From JABCYV01 sp963696025 (GTDB lineage Bacteria > Acidobacteriota > Terriglobia > Terriglobales > Acidobacteriaceae), in the NCBI GenBank assembly GCA_963696025.1, contig CAVOII010000002.1, positions 1 to 28,151 on the forward strand: a DNA stretch of 28,151 bases, written 5' to 3'. The notes below the pieces were generated by a model. It was given only the letters and a program-made list of their open reading frames with translations. It had not been told where the DNA came from and did not search any database. Every line of letters starts with the position of its first letter. Position 1 is the first letter of the stretch. The position numbers and the translations under genes were made by a program. This document shows positions 1 through 8,938 of this stretch, piece after piece.

Positions 1-954
1 CTTAATAAGGTGCTTCTACGAAAGTTTGATGAGAAGGCAATATTCCGCATAGACCATTACCTGGGAAAGCGGCCAGTGAACAACATTGTCGTTTTTCGTT
101 TCGCGAACGCGTTTATGGAAGCGTTCTGGAACCGTAACTATGTCGAGAGCGTGCGAAATAACCATGGCCGAGGACTTCGGTGTCCAGGGCCGCGGCGCTT
201 TCTACGACCAGACGGGTACAATCCGCGACGTGATGCAGAATCATTTGTTCCAGATCCTATGCAATCTAGCCATGGAAGCTCCGGTGAGAAGGGACAGCGA
301 ATCCATTCGTGACAGAAGGTTAAGGTGCTGAAAGCGATTCCGGCGCTGGGAGAGGAAAACGTTGTTCGTGGGCAGTTTCGCGGCTATCGCGAAGAGAAGG
401 GAGTGGCCCCGGATTCGAAAGTGGAGACCTTTGCAGCGCTTCGCCTCAAGGTCAATTCCTGGCGCTGGCAAGAACTCGTCTACATCCGGGCGGGGAAGAA
501 CCTGCCCGTTACGTGCACGGAAGTCGTCTGCCGGCTGCGGAAGCCTCCCACCATAATCCCTGCAGATGTCCTGCATTCGAATTATCTGCGTTTCCGAATC
601 AGCCCTGATGTGGCCATTGGCATGGGGGTGACCGTGATGGCGCCTGGCGATAAATTGGCTGGTCAGTCGGCTGAGATGGTTGGAAGCAGGCAACACGACG
701 CTCAAGAAATGGATGCCTATGAACGAGTCCTGGGAGACGCAATGGCTGGAGACGCCATGCTTTTTGCACGCGAAGACTATGTGGAAGAAGCATGGCGGAT
801 CGTCGATCCGCTGTTGAAGAAGGGAACACCCGTCTATCCCTACGAGCAGAAAAGCTGGGGACCAAGTGAGGTCGAGCAAGTGACACCGTTGGGAGGCTGG
901 CAAAATCCGATTGTTGTACCCGAGACTCAAACTGCTGCCAGCCAAGCTGCTTGA
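1..954 (+). pseudogene. zwf: Glucose-6-phosphate dehydrogenase, 5'-partial, two frame breaks
   Basis: This encodes the C-terminal two thirds of G6PD, the first step of the oxidative pentose-phosphate pathway (glucose-6-phosphate plus NAD(P)+ to 6-phosphogluconolactone). The gene begins before the window. Homology is continuous but changes frame twice. Bases 1 to about 167 (frame 1) carry the substrate motif RIDHYLGK and FRFAN...WNRNYVESV. Bases about 169-313 (frame 2) carry ITMAEDFGVQGRGAFYDQTG and the MQNH motif with the catalytic histidine. Bases 316-954 (frame 1) carry KVKVLKAIPAL, YIRAGKNLPVT and the C-terminus. Removing one A in the AAA near 168-171 and adding one base near 313-315 restores a full reading frame. 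As written, no single frame has both the substrate motif and the catalytic His. Around YIRAGK it is also one residue shorter than the usual WxGVPFYIR pattern. It could be a real pseudogene or two assembly errors. The pgl start lies 20 bases downstream. Confidence 0.88.
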
Positions 955-974
955 GAGGAAGGGGAGAAGCCGGG

Positions 975-1670
975 ATGAAAATTGAAGTGTTTGCCGACGA
1001 CGAATCTACGGCACGGGCCGCGGCGAAGATCATCGCTGCCGACGCCCGTGCCGCCACCGCTACGCGCGGCCGCTTCATCATGGCGGTCAGCGGCGGTCAT
1101 ACTCCCTGGATCATGCTACGCGCGCTGGCCAAGGAAGAGCTCCCATGGGAGCACGTTCACGTAGCGCAAGTGGACGAACGCGTGGCACCGGCGGGGGATC
1201 CGGATAGAAATCTCACACACCTTCGAGAGACCCTGCTTGAACACTCGCCGATTCGTCCGGAGCATATTCATGCCATGCCCGTAGAATCGCCGAACCTGGA
1301 AGCCGCGGCCAGGCAGTATGCCGCGGCTCTGTGCGAGATCGCCGGCTCACCGCCGATACTGGACCTTGTCCACCTGGGCCTTGGGCCGGATGGACATACC
1401 GCCTCTTTGTTACCCGGGGACCCGGTGCTCAACGTCACCGACGCTAATGTGGCTTTGACCGGCGTCTACCAGGGAAGGCGGCGAATGACATTGACTTATC
1501 CTGCGATCAATCGCTCCCGGCGCATCCTGTGGTTGGTCACGGGACGGGAGAAAGTTGACATGCTTTTGCGCCTGCGCAAGGGCGATTCCTCAATTCCGGC
1601 TGGACGGATTCGCCAGGATGGAGCTGTGATTTTCGCCGATCGCGCGGCAGCAGGGGATTTGGCAGCGTAA
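975..1670 (+). CDS. pgl: 6-phosphogluconolactonase
   Basis: Hydrolyses 6-phosphogluconolactone to 6-phosphogluconate in the cytoplasm, the step after G6PD. The 231-residue length is typical of the DevB/Pgl family. Family motifs are visible: AVSGGHTP near residue 38, VDERVAP in the middle, and LGLGPDGHTASLLPG with the catalytic-loop Asp and His. I chose the ATG at 975 because the purine-rich stretch GAGGAAGGGGAG (about 955-966) sits just upstream as a ribosome binding site. A TTG at 951 in the same frame would overlap zwf and lacks such a site. It directly follows zwf in the same direction, so the two are probably co-transcribed, and an intact pgl argues mildly that the zwf frame breaks are recent or artefactual. 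Confidence 0.93.
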   Translation: MKIEVFADDESTARAAAKIIAADARAATATRGRFIMAVSGGHTPWIMLRALAKEELPWEHVHVAQVDERVAPAGDPDRNLTHLRETLLEHSPIRPEHIHAMPVESPNLEAAARQYAAALCEIAGSPPILDLVHLGLGPDGHTASLLPGDPVLNVTDANVALTGVYQGRRRMTLTYPAINRSRRILWLVTGREKVDMLLRLRKGDSSIPAGRIRQDGAVIFADRAAAGDLAA

Positions 1671-1906
1671 GCAGTTTGACAGGTGTGACGAAATCCTGAC
1701 ACAGTCAGAATTGCGGAAGCCACGGGTTCGCGCCGCGAGCCTTTACGCTCGTGCTAACTGATTGATCCAGCGTAAATGTGCTACCGGCCCAATCCCATCA
1801 GACTTGGAACGGCAAATGCAATTTTCCCTACACGCACCCCCTGAAGTCGCGCCAGCGATACCTGGAAAGTATTCTCCGGAAAGCCATCGAAAGTACGAGA
1901 GGCAGC

Positions 1907-4063
1907 GTGAGTGATTCAACCAATGTAATATTTGCCGGCGTGGATCGTCCGTCATCCGATGCGACCCAACCCGCTGTTGGCACGTCTGCGGAGCGGCCCA
2001 CATGGGCGCAGGCTGAAGGCAGTCCATTGCCTCTCGGTGTCACGTGGATTGAAGGTGAGCAGGCATTCAACTTTGCCGTTCACTCCGAGCATGCGGAGAG
2101 TGTCACTCTCTTGCTCTATGCCCCTGACGATTTGGTGAACCCTCTCCTGACGTTCCGCTTCGATTTTCTGCGTAACAAGTCAGGGCGGATATGGCATTGC
2201 CGGATACCGATCACAAACATTGGTGGGGCTTGCTATTACGCATACTCAGTATCGGGCGACAACATTCCTCAACTTCACAGCTTTGACCCGCAGAAGGTTC
2301 TCCTCGATCCGTATGCGAAATGTATTTTCTTCCCCCCAGGCTTTGATCGTGACTTGGCCATGCGGGAAGGATCAAATGCCGGTCGAGCGCCTTTGGGATT
2401 GCTAACGGGTCACCGCCAGAAATTTGATTGGGAAGGCGATTGGTCGCCGCATCATGAGTCTGATGCGGTCATCTACGAACTGCACGTGAGGGGCTTCACG
2501 AAGAACCCCAACTCCGGCGTAGATCCATCTCGTGCCGGCACGTACGCCGGTCTGGTGGAAAAGATCCCATATCTGAAGGAACTCGGGATAACGGCTGTCG
2601 AGCTGATGCCGGTTTTTCAGCGTGATCCACAAGAGAGGGACTACTGGGGCTATATGCCCCTGAATTTCTTCGCACCACATGCGCAATACGCGAGCACAAG
2701 CAGCAATAATGAGCAGCATATCGAATTCAGAAACATGGTAAAGGCTTTTCACCGGGCGGACATCGGCATAGTCCTCGACGTTGTGTACAACCACACCTGC
2801 GAGGGCGACCATCGGGGACCAATCTACAGTTACAAGGGTTTCGATAGTGCTGGCTATTACATGATGTCATCTGACCCGGCCAACCCTTACGCCAATTACT
2901 CGGGGACCGGCAACACCCTGAATTTCGGCCAGGCGCATGTCCGCAAGATGGTGATGGACAGTTTGCGTTTCTGGAAACGAGAAATGCACATCGACGGATT
3001 CCGCTTTGATCTGGCGTCCGTGTTTAGCCGCAATGCGGATGGTTCGCTCAACTGGGGAGAAGCTCCCATCTTCAGTCAAATCTCCGCTGATCCGGAGTTG
3101 AGTCGGTTACACATGATCGCAGAACCATGGGACACAGGCGCCTCTCAGCTCGGCCGCGGATTCCCAGGAATGACCTGGCAGCAGTGGAACGGGCGGTTTC
3201 GCGACGACATTCGCCGTTTCGTCAAGAGTGACCCCGGGATGGTTCCTGACCTGATGCGGCGCATCTATGGCAGCGATGACCTGTTTCCTGACAGCCGCAT
3301 CGACGCCTATCATGCTTACCAGAGCGTGAACTTCGTGACCTCACATGACGGTTTCACCCTTTATGATCTCGTCTCTTACGACCGCAAGCGCAACTGGGCC
3401 AATGGCAACAACAACCAGGATGGGGTGGACGACAACTACAGTTGGAACTGTGGACACGAAGGTGACGACGCCGTACCATCGGCGGTGCTGGAACTGCGCC
3501 GGAGGCAGGTCAAGAATTTCTGCTGTTTGCTGATGCTGTCGAATGGCATCCCAATGTTTAGGGCCGGGGATGAATTCCTGAACACGCAGTTCGGCAACAA
3601 CAATCCCTATAACCAGGACAACGAAACTGGATGGCTGGACTGGAGCCAGCTCCGGGCGAATGAGGACATCTTTCGTTTCTTCAAGAGCATGATTGCGTTC
3701 CGGAAAGCTCATCCGACCCTAGCCCGCAGCCGGTTCTGGCGGGAGGATGTCTCCTGGTACGGAGCTGCTTCGAGGGTCGATTTGTCCTACGACTCTCACA
3801 GCTTGGCGTTCTGCTTGCACGGTGCCTCTGAAGGCGATGATGACATCTACGTGATGATCAACGCGTATTGGGAAGCGCTGGAGTTCGATGTTCAGGAAGG
3901 TACAGCACCGGAGTGGAACCGAATCGTAGATACGACTCTGCCGAGTCCGGACGATTTCTCGGATCGCGGTGCGCCTCTCAAGGATGCGAAATACACAGTC
4001 GCTCCGAGATCGGTCGTTGTCCTGGTTCGACCACCCAGGACAAGAAACAAGCGGAAGTTGTGA
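1907..4063 (+). CDS. glgX: Glycogen debranching enzyme, GlgX/isoamylase type
   Basis: A GH13 enzyme that hydrolyses alpha-1,6 branches in glycogen. An N-terminal CBM48-like domain (LPLGVTWIEGEQAFNFAVHSEHAESVTLLLY, about residues 45-75) precedes the (beta/alpha)8 barrel. The four conserved GH13 regions are present: DVVYNHT; GFRFDLAS with the nucleophile Asp368; IAEPWD with the acid/base Glu406; and TSHDGFTLYDLVSY with the stabilising Asp481. The run RAGDEFLNTQFGNNNPYNQDNETGWLDW is typical of GlgX. The frame is open back to a GTG at 1778. I prefer the GTG at 1907 because GAGAGG lies just upstream and the extra 43 residues do not look like the family. The resulting 718 residues fit isoamylase-type GlgX. 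It follows pgl in the same direction after a 236-base gap in which I see nothing else. Confidence 0.93.
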   Translation: MSDSTNVIFAGVDRPSSDATQPAVGTSAERPTWAQAEGSPLPLGVTWIEGEQAFNFAVHSEHAESVTLLLYAPDDLVNPLLTFRFDFLRNKSGRIWHCRIPITNIGGACYYAYSVSGDNIPQLHSFDPQKVLLDPYAKCIFFPPGFDRDLAMREGSNAGRAPLGLLTGHRQKFDWEGDWSPHHESDAVIYELHVRGFTKNPNSGVDPSRAGTYAGLVEKIPYLKELGITAVELMPVFQRDPQERDYWGYMPLNFFAPHAQYASTSSNNEQHIEFRNMVKAFHRADIGIVLDVVYNHTCEGDHRGPIYSYKGFDSAGYYMMSSDPANPYANYSGTGNTLNFGQAHVRKMVMDSLRFWKREMHIDGFRFDLASVFSRNADGSLNWGEAPIFSQISADPELSRLHMIAEPWDTGASQLGRGFPGMTWQQWNGRFRDDIRRFVKSDPGMVPDLMRRIYGSDDLFPDSRIDAYHAYQSVNFVTSHDGFTLYDLVSYDRKRNWANGNNNQDGVDDNYSWNCGHEGDDAVPSAVLELRRRQVKNFCCLLMLSNGIPMFRAGDEFLNTQFGNNNPYNQDNETGWLDWSQLRANEDIFRFFKSMIAFRKAHPTLARSRFWREDVSWYGAASRVDLSYDSHSLAFCLHGASEGDDDIYVMINAYWEALEFDVQEGTAPEWNRIVDTTLPSPDDFSDRGAPLKDAKYTVAPRSVVVLVRPPRTRNKRKL

Positions 4064-4160
4064 CGTCCCGGATTTCTGTTCGCAGGGCAGGGAAGCGCGG
4101 AGGCGGAACACGAGCAGCGGAATCACTGAATTAGGAACGAGATTGAGACCGCGAGGGTGC

Positions 4161-5522
4161 ATGAACAGTCGAGCGAAGGTCATTATCGTCGGGGGTGGAT
4201 TTGGTGGTCTTTGCGCAGCGCAGGCGCTAAAGTCGGCGCCGGTCGACGTTACGCTGATCGATCGGCGGAACTATCACCTGTTTCAGCCTCTGTTGTACCA
4301 GGTCGCCACCGGTTCGCTTTCGCCCGGCGAAATTGCAGCGCCGCTCCGCGGGGTCTTGAGCCGCCAGAAAAACACTCGCGTCCTGTTGGGCGACGTGAAG
4401 GATGTCGATCCGGCCTCGAAGCAGGTTCTGCTGGTTGACGGGGCAAGCTTTGAATACGATTCACTGATCGTCGCGGCGGGCTCGCAGACCTCGTACTACG
4501 GAAACGACACCTGGCAAAAATGGGCTCCCGGCCTGAAGAGCGTAGAGGAAGCGACCACCATCCGGCACAAGATTCTCTACGCATTTGAAGTTGCAGAACG
4601 CCTTGCCGAGCCCGCTGAGCGGCGTGCGTGGCTCACCTTTGTGATCGTGGGAGCAGGCGCGACGGGAGTAGAACTGGCGGGCGCCATCGGAGAAATCGCA
4701 CGGCAGACTCTCAAGAACGACTTTCGTTTCATCCACCCCGAAGAGGCACAGATCATTCTGCTCGACGGAGGGCCGCGTGTTCTCATGGCCTTTCCGGAAG
4801 ACCTGGCGCAGAAGGCAGAACAGTCCCTCATGAAGCTCGGAGTGCGACTGAAAATGGGCGCCATGGTTAAAGACGTAGATCGTGACGGAGTGAACCTTCA
4901 GGTCGGAGGTTCCACAGAGCGTTTGTCCACAAAAACCGTTCTCTGGGCTGGCGGTGTCACAGTTGCGTCTCTGGGGAAAACATTGGCTAAGCGCACCGGT
5001 GCTGAAACCGACCGAGGAGGAAGAATCAAGGTCGGATCCGACCTGACGATCACCAATTTTCCGGATATCTATGTCATAGGAGATCTCGCGCTCTCGATGG
5101 ACTCAAAGGGAAAGCCATTGGCAGGGGTTGCGCAGGTTGCGATGCAACAGGGAACATATGCCGCCAAAACCATCATGAGGAAGGTCGAAGGCAAACCACA
5201 GCAGAAAGCCTTCGAGTATTTCGATAAGGGAAATCTGGCAGTCATTGGACGGGCGGCGGCGGTAGCCAACGTCTTCGGCATTCATCTTTCGGGCCTGCCG
5301 GCGTGGCTGGTCTGGGCGTTCATCCACCTGATGTACATTGTCGAGTTTCAGAGTCGTATCGTGGTTTTCATTCAGTGGGCAATCCAGGATCTGACCTTCA
5401 ACCGAAGCGCCCGACTGATTACCGGCACCGCGGCGACTGATTTCGACTTCAATCGAGCGATTGCCGAGGAAGAGGGCGCCGCCGGAATTAAGATCGAGCC
5501 GGTCGCTGCGGCGACCCGTTGA
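4161..5522 (+). CDS. ndh: Type II NADH:quinone oxidoreductase (NDH-2)
   Basis: A monotopic flavoenzyme on the inner face of the membrane. It passes electrons from NADH to quinone without pumping protons. Two dinucleotide-binding motifs are visible: VIIVGGGFGGLCAA for FAD at the N-terminus and FVIVGAGATGVELAGAIGEIA for NADH in the middle. VIGDLA and VAQVAMQQG (FAD and quinone side) follow. The hydrophobic C-terminal part (AWLVWAFIHLMYIVEFQSRIV) and the ending RLITG match the membrane-anchoring region of bacterial NDH-2. The frame extends upstream to 3969 inside glgX, but the family N-terminus begins at the ATG at 4161, preceded by GAGGG. The product is 453 residues. It ends 39 bases before coxB, so it may be co-transcribed with the terminal oxidase cluster. 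Confidence 0.92.
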   Translation: MNSRAKVIIVGGGFGGLCAAQALKSAPVDVTLIDRRNYHLFQPLLYQVATGSLSPGEIAAPLRGVLSRQKNTRVLLGDVKDVDPASKQVLLVDGASFEYDSLIVAAGSQTSYYGNDTWQKWAPGLKSVEEATTIRHKILYAFEVAERLAEPAERRAWLTFVIVGAGATGVELAGAIGEIARQTLKNDFRFIHPEEAQIILLDGGPRVLMAFPEDLAQKAEQSLMKLGVRLKMGAMVKDVDRDGVNLQVGGSTERLSTKTVLWAGGVTVASLGKTLAKRTGAETDRGGRIKVGSDLTITNFPDIYVIGDLALSMDSKGKPLAGVAQVAMQQGTYAAKTIMRKVEGKPQQKAFEYFDKGNLAVIGRAAAVANVFGIHLSGLPAWLVWAFIHLMYIVEFQSRIVVFIQWAIQDLTFNRSARLITGTAATDFDFNRAIAEEEGAAGIKIEPVAAATR

Positions 5523-5561
5523 TTTGGAGCTTTTACAGAGGGTTGAAAAGAGAATCGCGGA

Positions 5562-6617
5562 ATGCAAACGGAAAGGTCGAACAAGTCGTATGCACTCCGA
5601 GTGCTCCCCGCCTCAGTTTTTTTGGGGCTGGTGAAGTCTTCGTTCGCAGAGCCTGGTGTACCGCCCGTGAGCCCGACCAGCATCTTCTCACCCGTCTCTA
5701 CTCCGGCCGACTCCATCTTTGGTCTCTCTCTGTTTGTGCTCGCCGTTACGGCGATGATATTCGTCGTCGTCGTCAGCCTGCTGGTCTATGCGGTCGTGAA
5801 GTTCAAAAAGCAGAAAGACGACGACGGACACGAACCTGCTCAAGTCTACGGCAGCAATCAGGTGGAGTTGGCGTGGACCGTCATTCCCGTCCTGATCGTC
5901 GTCGCACTATTCATGGCAACGGCGCGAGTGATCGCCACCGTTCAGAAGGCTTTCCCGTCCAGCAACGCGATCGAGGTCATTGCTGTCGGTCACCAGTTCT
6001 GGTGGGAGTATCGCTATCCGGGCTTAAAGGTTGTGACCGCGAATGAATTGCATGTTCCGGTAAGCGACCCCGCACACCCGACGCCGACGTTCATCAAACT
6101 ACTATCCGCCGATACCGACCACAGTTTTTGGGTCCCGCGCCTCGCAGGGAAAACTGACCTGATTCCCAACCACCCCAACAGTATGTGGATCGATCCGCAC
6201 GAGACGGGTGTTTACCTGGGTCAGTGCGCGCAGTATTGCGGCACACAACACGCCAAGATGCTTCTGCGGGTTTATGTCCAGTCACGAGCTGACTTTGACC
6301 GCTGGATTCAAGACCAGCGCCAGCCGGCCTTCGTAAGTGAAGCCGTTTCCCAGGGGCAACGCATCTTCGAAACAACGGCCTGTATCAACTGCCATGCCAT
6401 CGCCGGCACGGTGGCCAATGGGCGCTTCGGTCCCGACCTCACCCACCTGATGAGTCGAGACACAATCGCTGCCGGGGCAGCGGCTAATACCCCGGAAAAT
6501 CTCCGGCTTTGGATTCGAAATCCCGATGCCATCAAGCCCGGATCTTTGATGCCGGCGATGGAATTAAATGATCAGGAACTGGACGCGCTGGCCGCCTATT
6601 TGGAGACGCTTCGTTGA
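5562..6617 (+). CDS. coxB: Cytochrome c oxidase subunit II with C-terminal cytochrome c (caa3 type)
   Basis: The electron-entry subunit of a caa3-type oxidase. After an N-terminal signal/anchor come two transmembrane helices (about residues 51-80 and 101-121) and a periplasmic cupredoxin domain. All CuA ligands are visible: His187, Cys222, Cys226, His230 and Met233, within CAQYCGTQHAKM. A fused cytochrome c domain starts near residue 260, with the heme site CINCH (274-278) and a candidate axial Met at 330 or 333. The 351-residue length fits subunit II plus one cytochrome c. It opens a very compact run of eight genes. The fused c heme implies it accepts electrons directly from c-type domains of the upstream complex, here probably the diheme cytochrome or the cytochrome b-c fusion. 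Confidence 0.95.
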   Translation: MQTERSNKSYALRVLPASVFLGLVKSSFAEPGVPPVSPTSIFSPVSTPADSIFGLSLFVLAVTAMIFVVVVSLLVYAVVKFKKQKDDDGHEPAQVYGSNQVELAWTVIPVLIVVALFMATARVIATVQKAFPSSNAIEVIAVGHQFWWEYRYPGLKVVTANELHVPVSDPAHPTPTFIKLLSADTDHSFWVPRLAGKTDLIPNHPNSMWIDPHETGVYLGQCAQYCGTQHAKMLLRVYVQSRADFDRWIQDQRQPAFVSEAVSQGQRIFETTACINCHAIAGTVANGRFGPDLTHLMSRDTIAAGAAANTPENLRLWIRNPDAIKPGSLMPAMELNDQELDALAAYLETLR

Positions 6618-6638
6618 ACATGCCGAGGAGATCGCAAA

Positions 6639-8312
6639 ATGTCCACTGATACCGTCACAATGCCGGGAACGGAACTGGCTGCACCGCCTATTGTCGCCAG
6701 GCTGCACGAATGGGTTACGACTGTCGATCACAAGCGGCTGGGCATTCTGTACATCATTTACGCCCTGGTGTTTCTCGTGATCGCGGGGCTCGAAGCTACC
6801 GTCATCCGAATTCAACTTATCCGTCCACATAACGACTTTGTCTCGCCCCAGGTCTTCAACCGACTGTTCACGATGCATGGAACCACGATGATTTTCTTCG
6901 TGGTCATGCCCGTCCTTTTCGGATTTGCAAACTATCTGATTCCGCTCATGATTGGTGCGCGGGACATGGCTTTTCCGCGTCTGAATGCTTTCAGTTTCTG
7001 GATGACCGCCTTCGGAGGGCTTCTTCTCTATTTCAGTCTGGTGGGAGCCAATGGGCTGTATGGAGCGGGAAATGCTCCCGACGTAGGATGGTTTGCCTAC
7101 GCACCGCTGACTTCGCGGACGTTTTCGGTTGGGCACAGCACCGATTTCTGGACTCTGGCAATTCTGGTTTCTGGTTTTGGCAGCATCGGCACGGCAATCA
7201 ATATCATCGCCACCGTTCTTTGCCTGCGTTGCCCAGGAATGACGTTGGCCAAAATGCCGTTATTCGCCTGGCTCAATCTCGTGATGGCCGGGCTGGTAAT
7301 ACTTTGCGTCAGCCCGCTGACGGCGGCGCAGATCATGCTGCTGGTCGATCGCTACCTTGGCGGGCACTTCTTCGACACCCAGGCGGGAGGTTCGGCCGTG
7401 ATTTGGATGCACTTCTTCTGGATTTTCGGACACCCCGAAGTCTATGTCCTTGTCCTCCCAGCCTTCGCTTTCGTCTCAGAAATCGTCCCTGTGTTCTCGC
7501 GCAAGCCGATCTTCGGGTACGCGGTCATGGTGGCGGCCACCATCGCGATCGGGTTCATCAGCATGAGCGTATGGGCGCATCACATGTTCACCGTCGGCAT
7601 GGGCGCCAACGCGAATACCTTTTTCGTATTGACGACGATGGCCATCGCAGTTCCCACCGGAATCAAGATCTTCAACTGGCTGGCCACCATGTGGGGAGGA
7701 AAGATTGATTTCAAGACACCGATGCTGTTCTGCGTTGGTTTTCTGTTCCAGTTCCTGATTGCCGGTCTCACCGGGATCATGTTGGGTTGCGCGCCTTTCG
7801 ATTGGCACTTGGGAAATTCATATTTCGTGGTCGCGCATTTTCACTATGTGATTGTCGGCGGCATTCTCTTCGCTCTTTTCGGAGCTTTTTATTACTGGTT
7901 CCCGAAGATATCGGGGAAGATGTACAGCGAAACTCTGGGTAAGTGGCATTTCTGGCTTTTCCTCATCGGCTTCCATCTGACCTTCGACTTCATGCACATT
8001 CCTGGATTGCTCGGCATGCCGCGAAGGATATACACCTATGAGCCCGGCCGCGGTTGGGACACGTGGAACTTCATTGTGACCATCGGAGTTTTCTTCCAGG
8101 CTGCTGGGATTTTGGTCTTCTTGGGAAACCTGGTTTGGTCCTATTTTCGGGGCAAAGCTGCGGGCAGCGATCCCTGGGATGCCTGGACACTCGAATGGTC
8201 CACGAATTCGCCGCCGCCCGCTTATAACTTTGCTTCCATCCCAGTAGTCAAGAGCCGTCGTCCGCTCTGGGACCTGAAGCACCCGAACGATCCTGACTGG
8301 AAGTACGAATGA
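6639..8312 (+). CDS. coxA: Cytochrome c oxidase subunit I, A1-type heme-copper oxidase
   Basis: The catalytic, proton-pumping subunit holding heme a and the heme a3-CuB centre. Ligand motifs are present: FTMHGTTM (low-spin heme His80), GHPEVY (CuB His and the cross-linked Tyr), the WAHHMFTVG CuB His pair, and VAHFHYV (heme a3 and heme a ligands). The Glu in GHPEVY and the Asp in GARDMAFPR, equivalents of the D-channel residues, mark the A1 subfamily. The 557-residue length is usual. GAGGAG lies about 8 bases before the ATG. It is 21 bases after coxB and overlaps coxC by four bases (ATGA), which suggests translational coupling. Confidence 0.97.
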   Translation: MSTDTVTMPGTELAAPPIVARLHEWVTTVDHKRLGILYIIYALVFLVIAGLEATVIRIQLIRPHNDFVSPQVFNRLFTMHGTTMIFFVVMPVLFGFANYLIPLMIGARDMAFPRLNAFSFWMTAFGGLLLYFSLVGANGLYGAGNAPDVGWFAYAPLTSRTFSVGHSTDFWTLAILVSGFGSIGTAINIIATVLCLRCPGMTLAKMPLFAWLNLVMAGLVILCVSPLTAAQIMLLVDRYLGGHFFDTQAGGSAVIWMHFFWIFGHPEVYVLVLPAFAFVSEIVPVFSRKPIFGYAVMVAATIAIGFISMSVWAHHMFTVGMGANANTFFVLTTMAIAVPTGIKIFNWLATMWGGKIDFKTPMLFCVGFLFQFLIAGLTGIMLGCAPFDWHLGNSYFVVAHFHYVIVGGILFALFGAFYYWFPKISGKMYSETLGKWHFWLFLIGFHLTFDFMHIPGLLGMPRRIYTYEPGRGWDTWNFIVTIGVFFQAAGILVFLGNLVWSYFRGKAAGSDPWDAWTLEWSTNSPPPAYNFASIPVVKSRRPLWDLKHPNDPDWKYE

Positions 8313-8923
8313 TGAGGGGAAACGTTGTGAATGCGACGTACATGACCGCAGCCGGGCAGAAAATCGAGTGGGATGGTCCCGCGCGCGGACGCGTTGGGAT
8401 GTTCGGTCTAATCGCCGCCGAGTCTGCGATTTTCACGATCTTCGCAGTGGCGTACCTTTTCTACGTTGGCAAGAGTCTGACGGGACCGACGCCGAAGGAT
8501 GTTCTCAGTGTCCCAATTTTTTACACGATCTGTTTGCTTTCCAGCAGCTTGGCGATTCACATGGCTGTTAGAGCGCTTCGCCGGGGCAGCGTCCAAGATT
8601 TCGGAACCTGGTGGTTCGCGACCATCGCGCTGGGTGCCACCTTCCTATATGGTACGGCCACGGAGTGGCACCGGCTGATTTACCACGACGGCTTGACCAT
8701 CAGCACGAATCTGTTTGGAACTACCTACTACTCGTTGGTCGGACTGCACGGGTTTCACGTGGTTGTAGGTCTTTTAGCGCTCTCGATCGTTATGGCGTTT
8801 GCGCTTTCGGGGAACGTGAGGCGAGAACACGCTGAGCGCGTCGACGTCTTGTCTCTGTACTGGCATTTTGTGGACGCGGTGTGGGTCGTCGTTTTCACGG
8901 TCGTTTATGTGATTGGACGATGA
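8309..8923 (+). CDS. coxC: Cytochrome c oxidase subunit III
   Basis: A heme-free membrane subunit that stabilises subunit I and its proton uptake. The 204-residue product has five predicted transmembrane helices, as in the short CtaE-type subunit III. Family motifs YYSLVGLHGFHVVVGL and the C-terminal YWHFVDAVWVVVF are present. The ATG at 8309 overlaps the coxA stop (ATGA), the usual arrangement in such operons. Fifteen bases separate it from the next gene. Confidence 0.94.
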   Translation: MMRGNVVNATYMTAAGQKIEWDGPARGRVGMFGLIAAESAIFTIFAVAYLFYVGKSLTGPTPKDVLSVPIFYTICLLSSSLAIHMAVRALRRGSVQDFGTWWFATIALGATFLYGTATEWHRLIYHDGLTISTNLFGTTYYSLVGLHGFHVVVGLLALSIVMAFALSGNVRREHAERVDVLSLYWHFVDAVWVVVFTVVYVIGR

Positions 8924-8938
8924 GGGAAGGACCGAAAG

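Noticed and set aside
160..320. Programmed ribosomal frameshifting in zwf
   Set aside because: No slippery heptamer with a downstream structure is evident at either break, and two opposite shifts about 145 bases apart fit base-call errors or mutation better.
241..945. Long minus-strand open frame opposite zwf (234 residues)
   Set aside because: It lies antisense to clear G6PD homology, has no recognisable motif, and reflects base composition of the coding strand.
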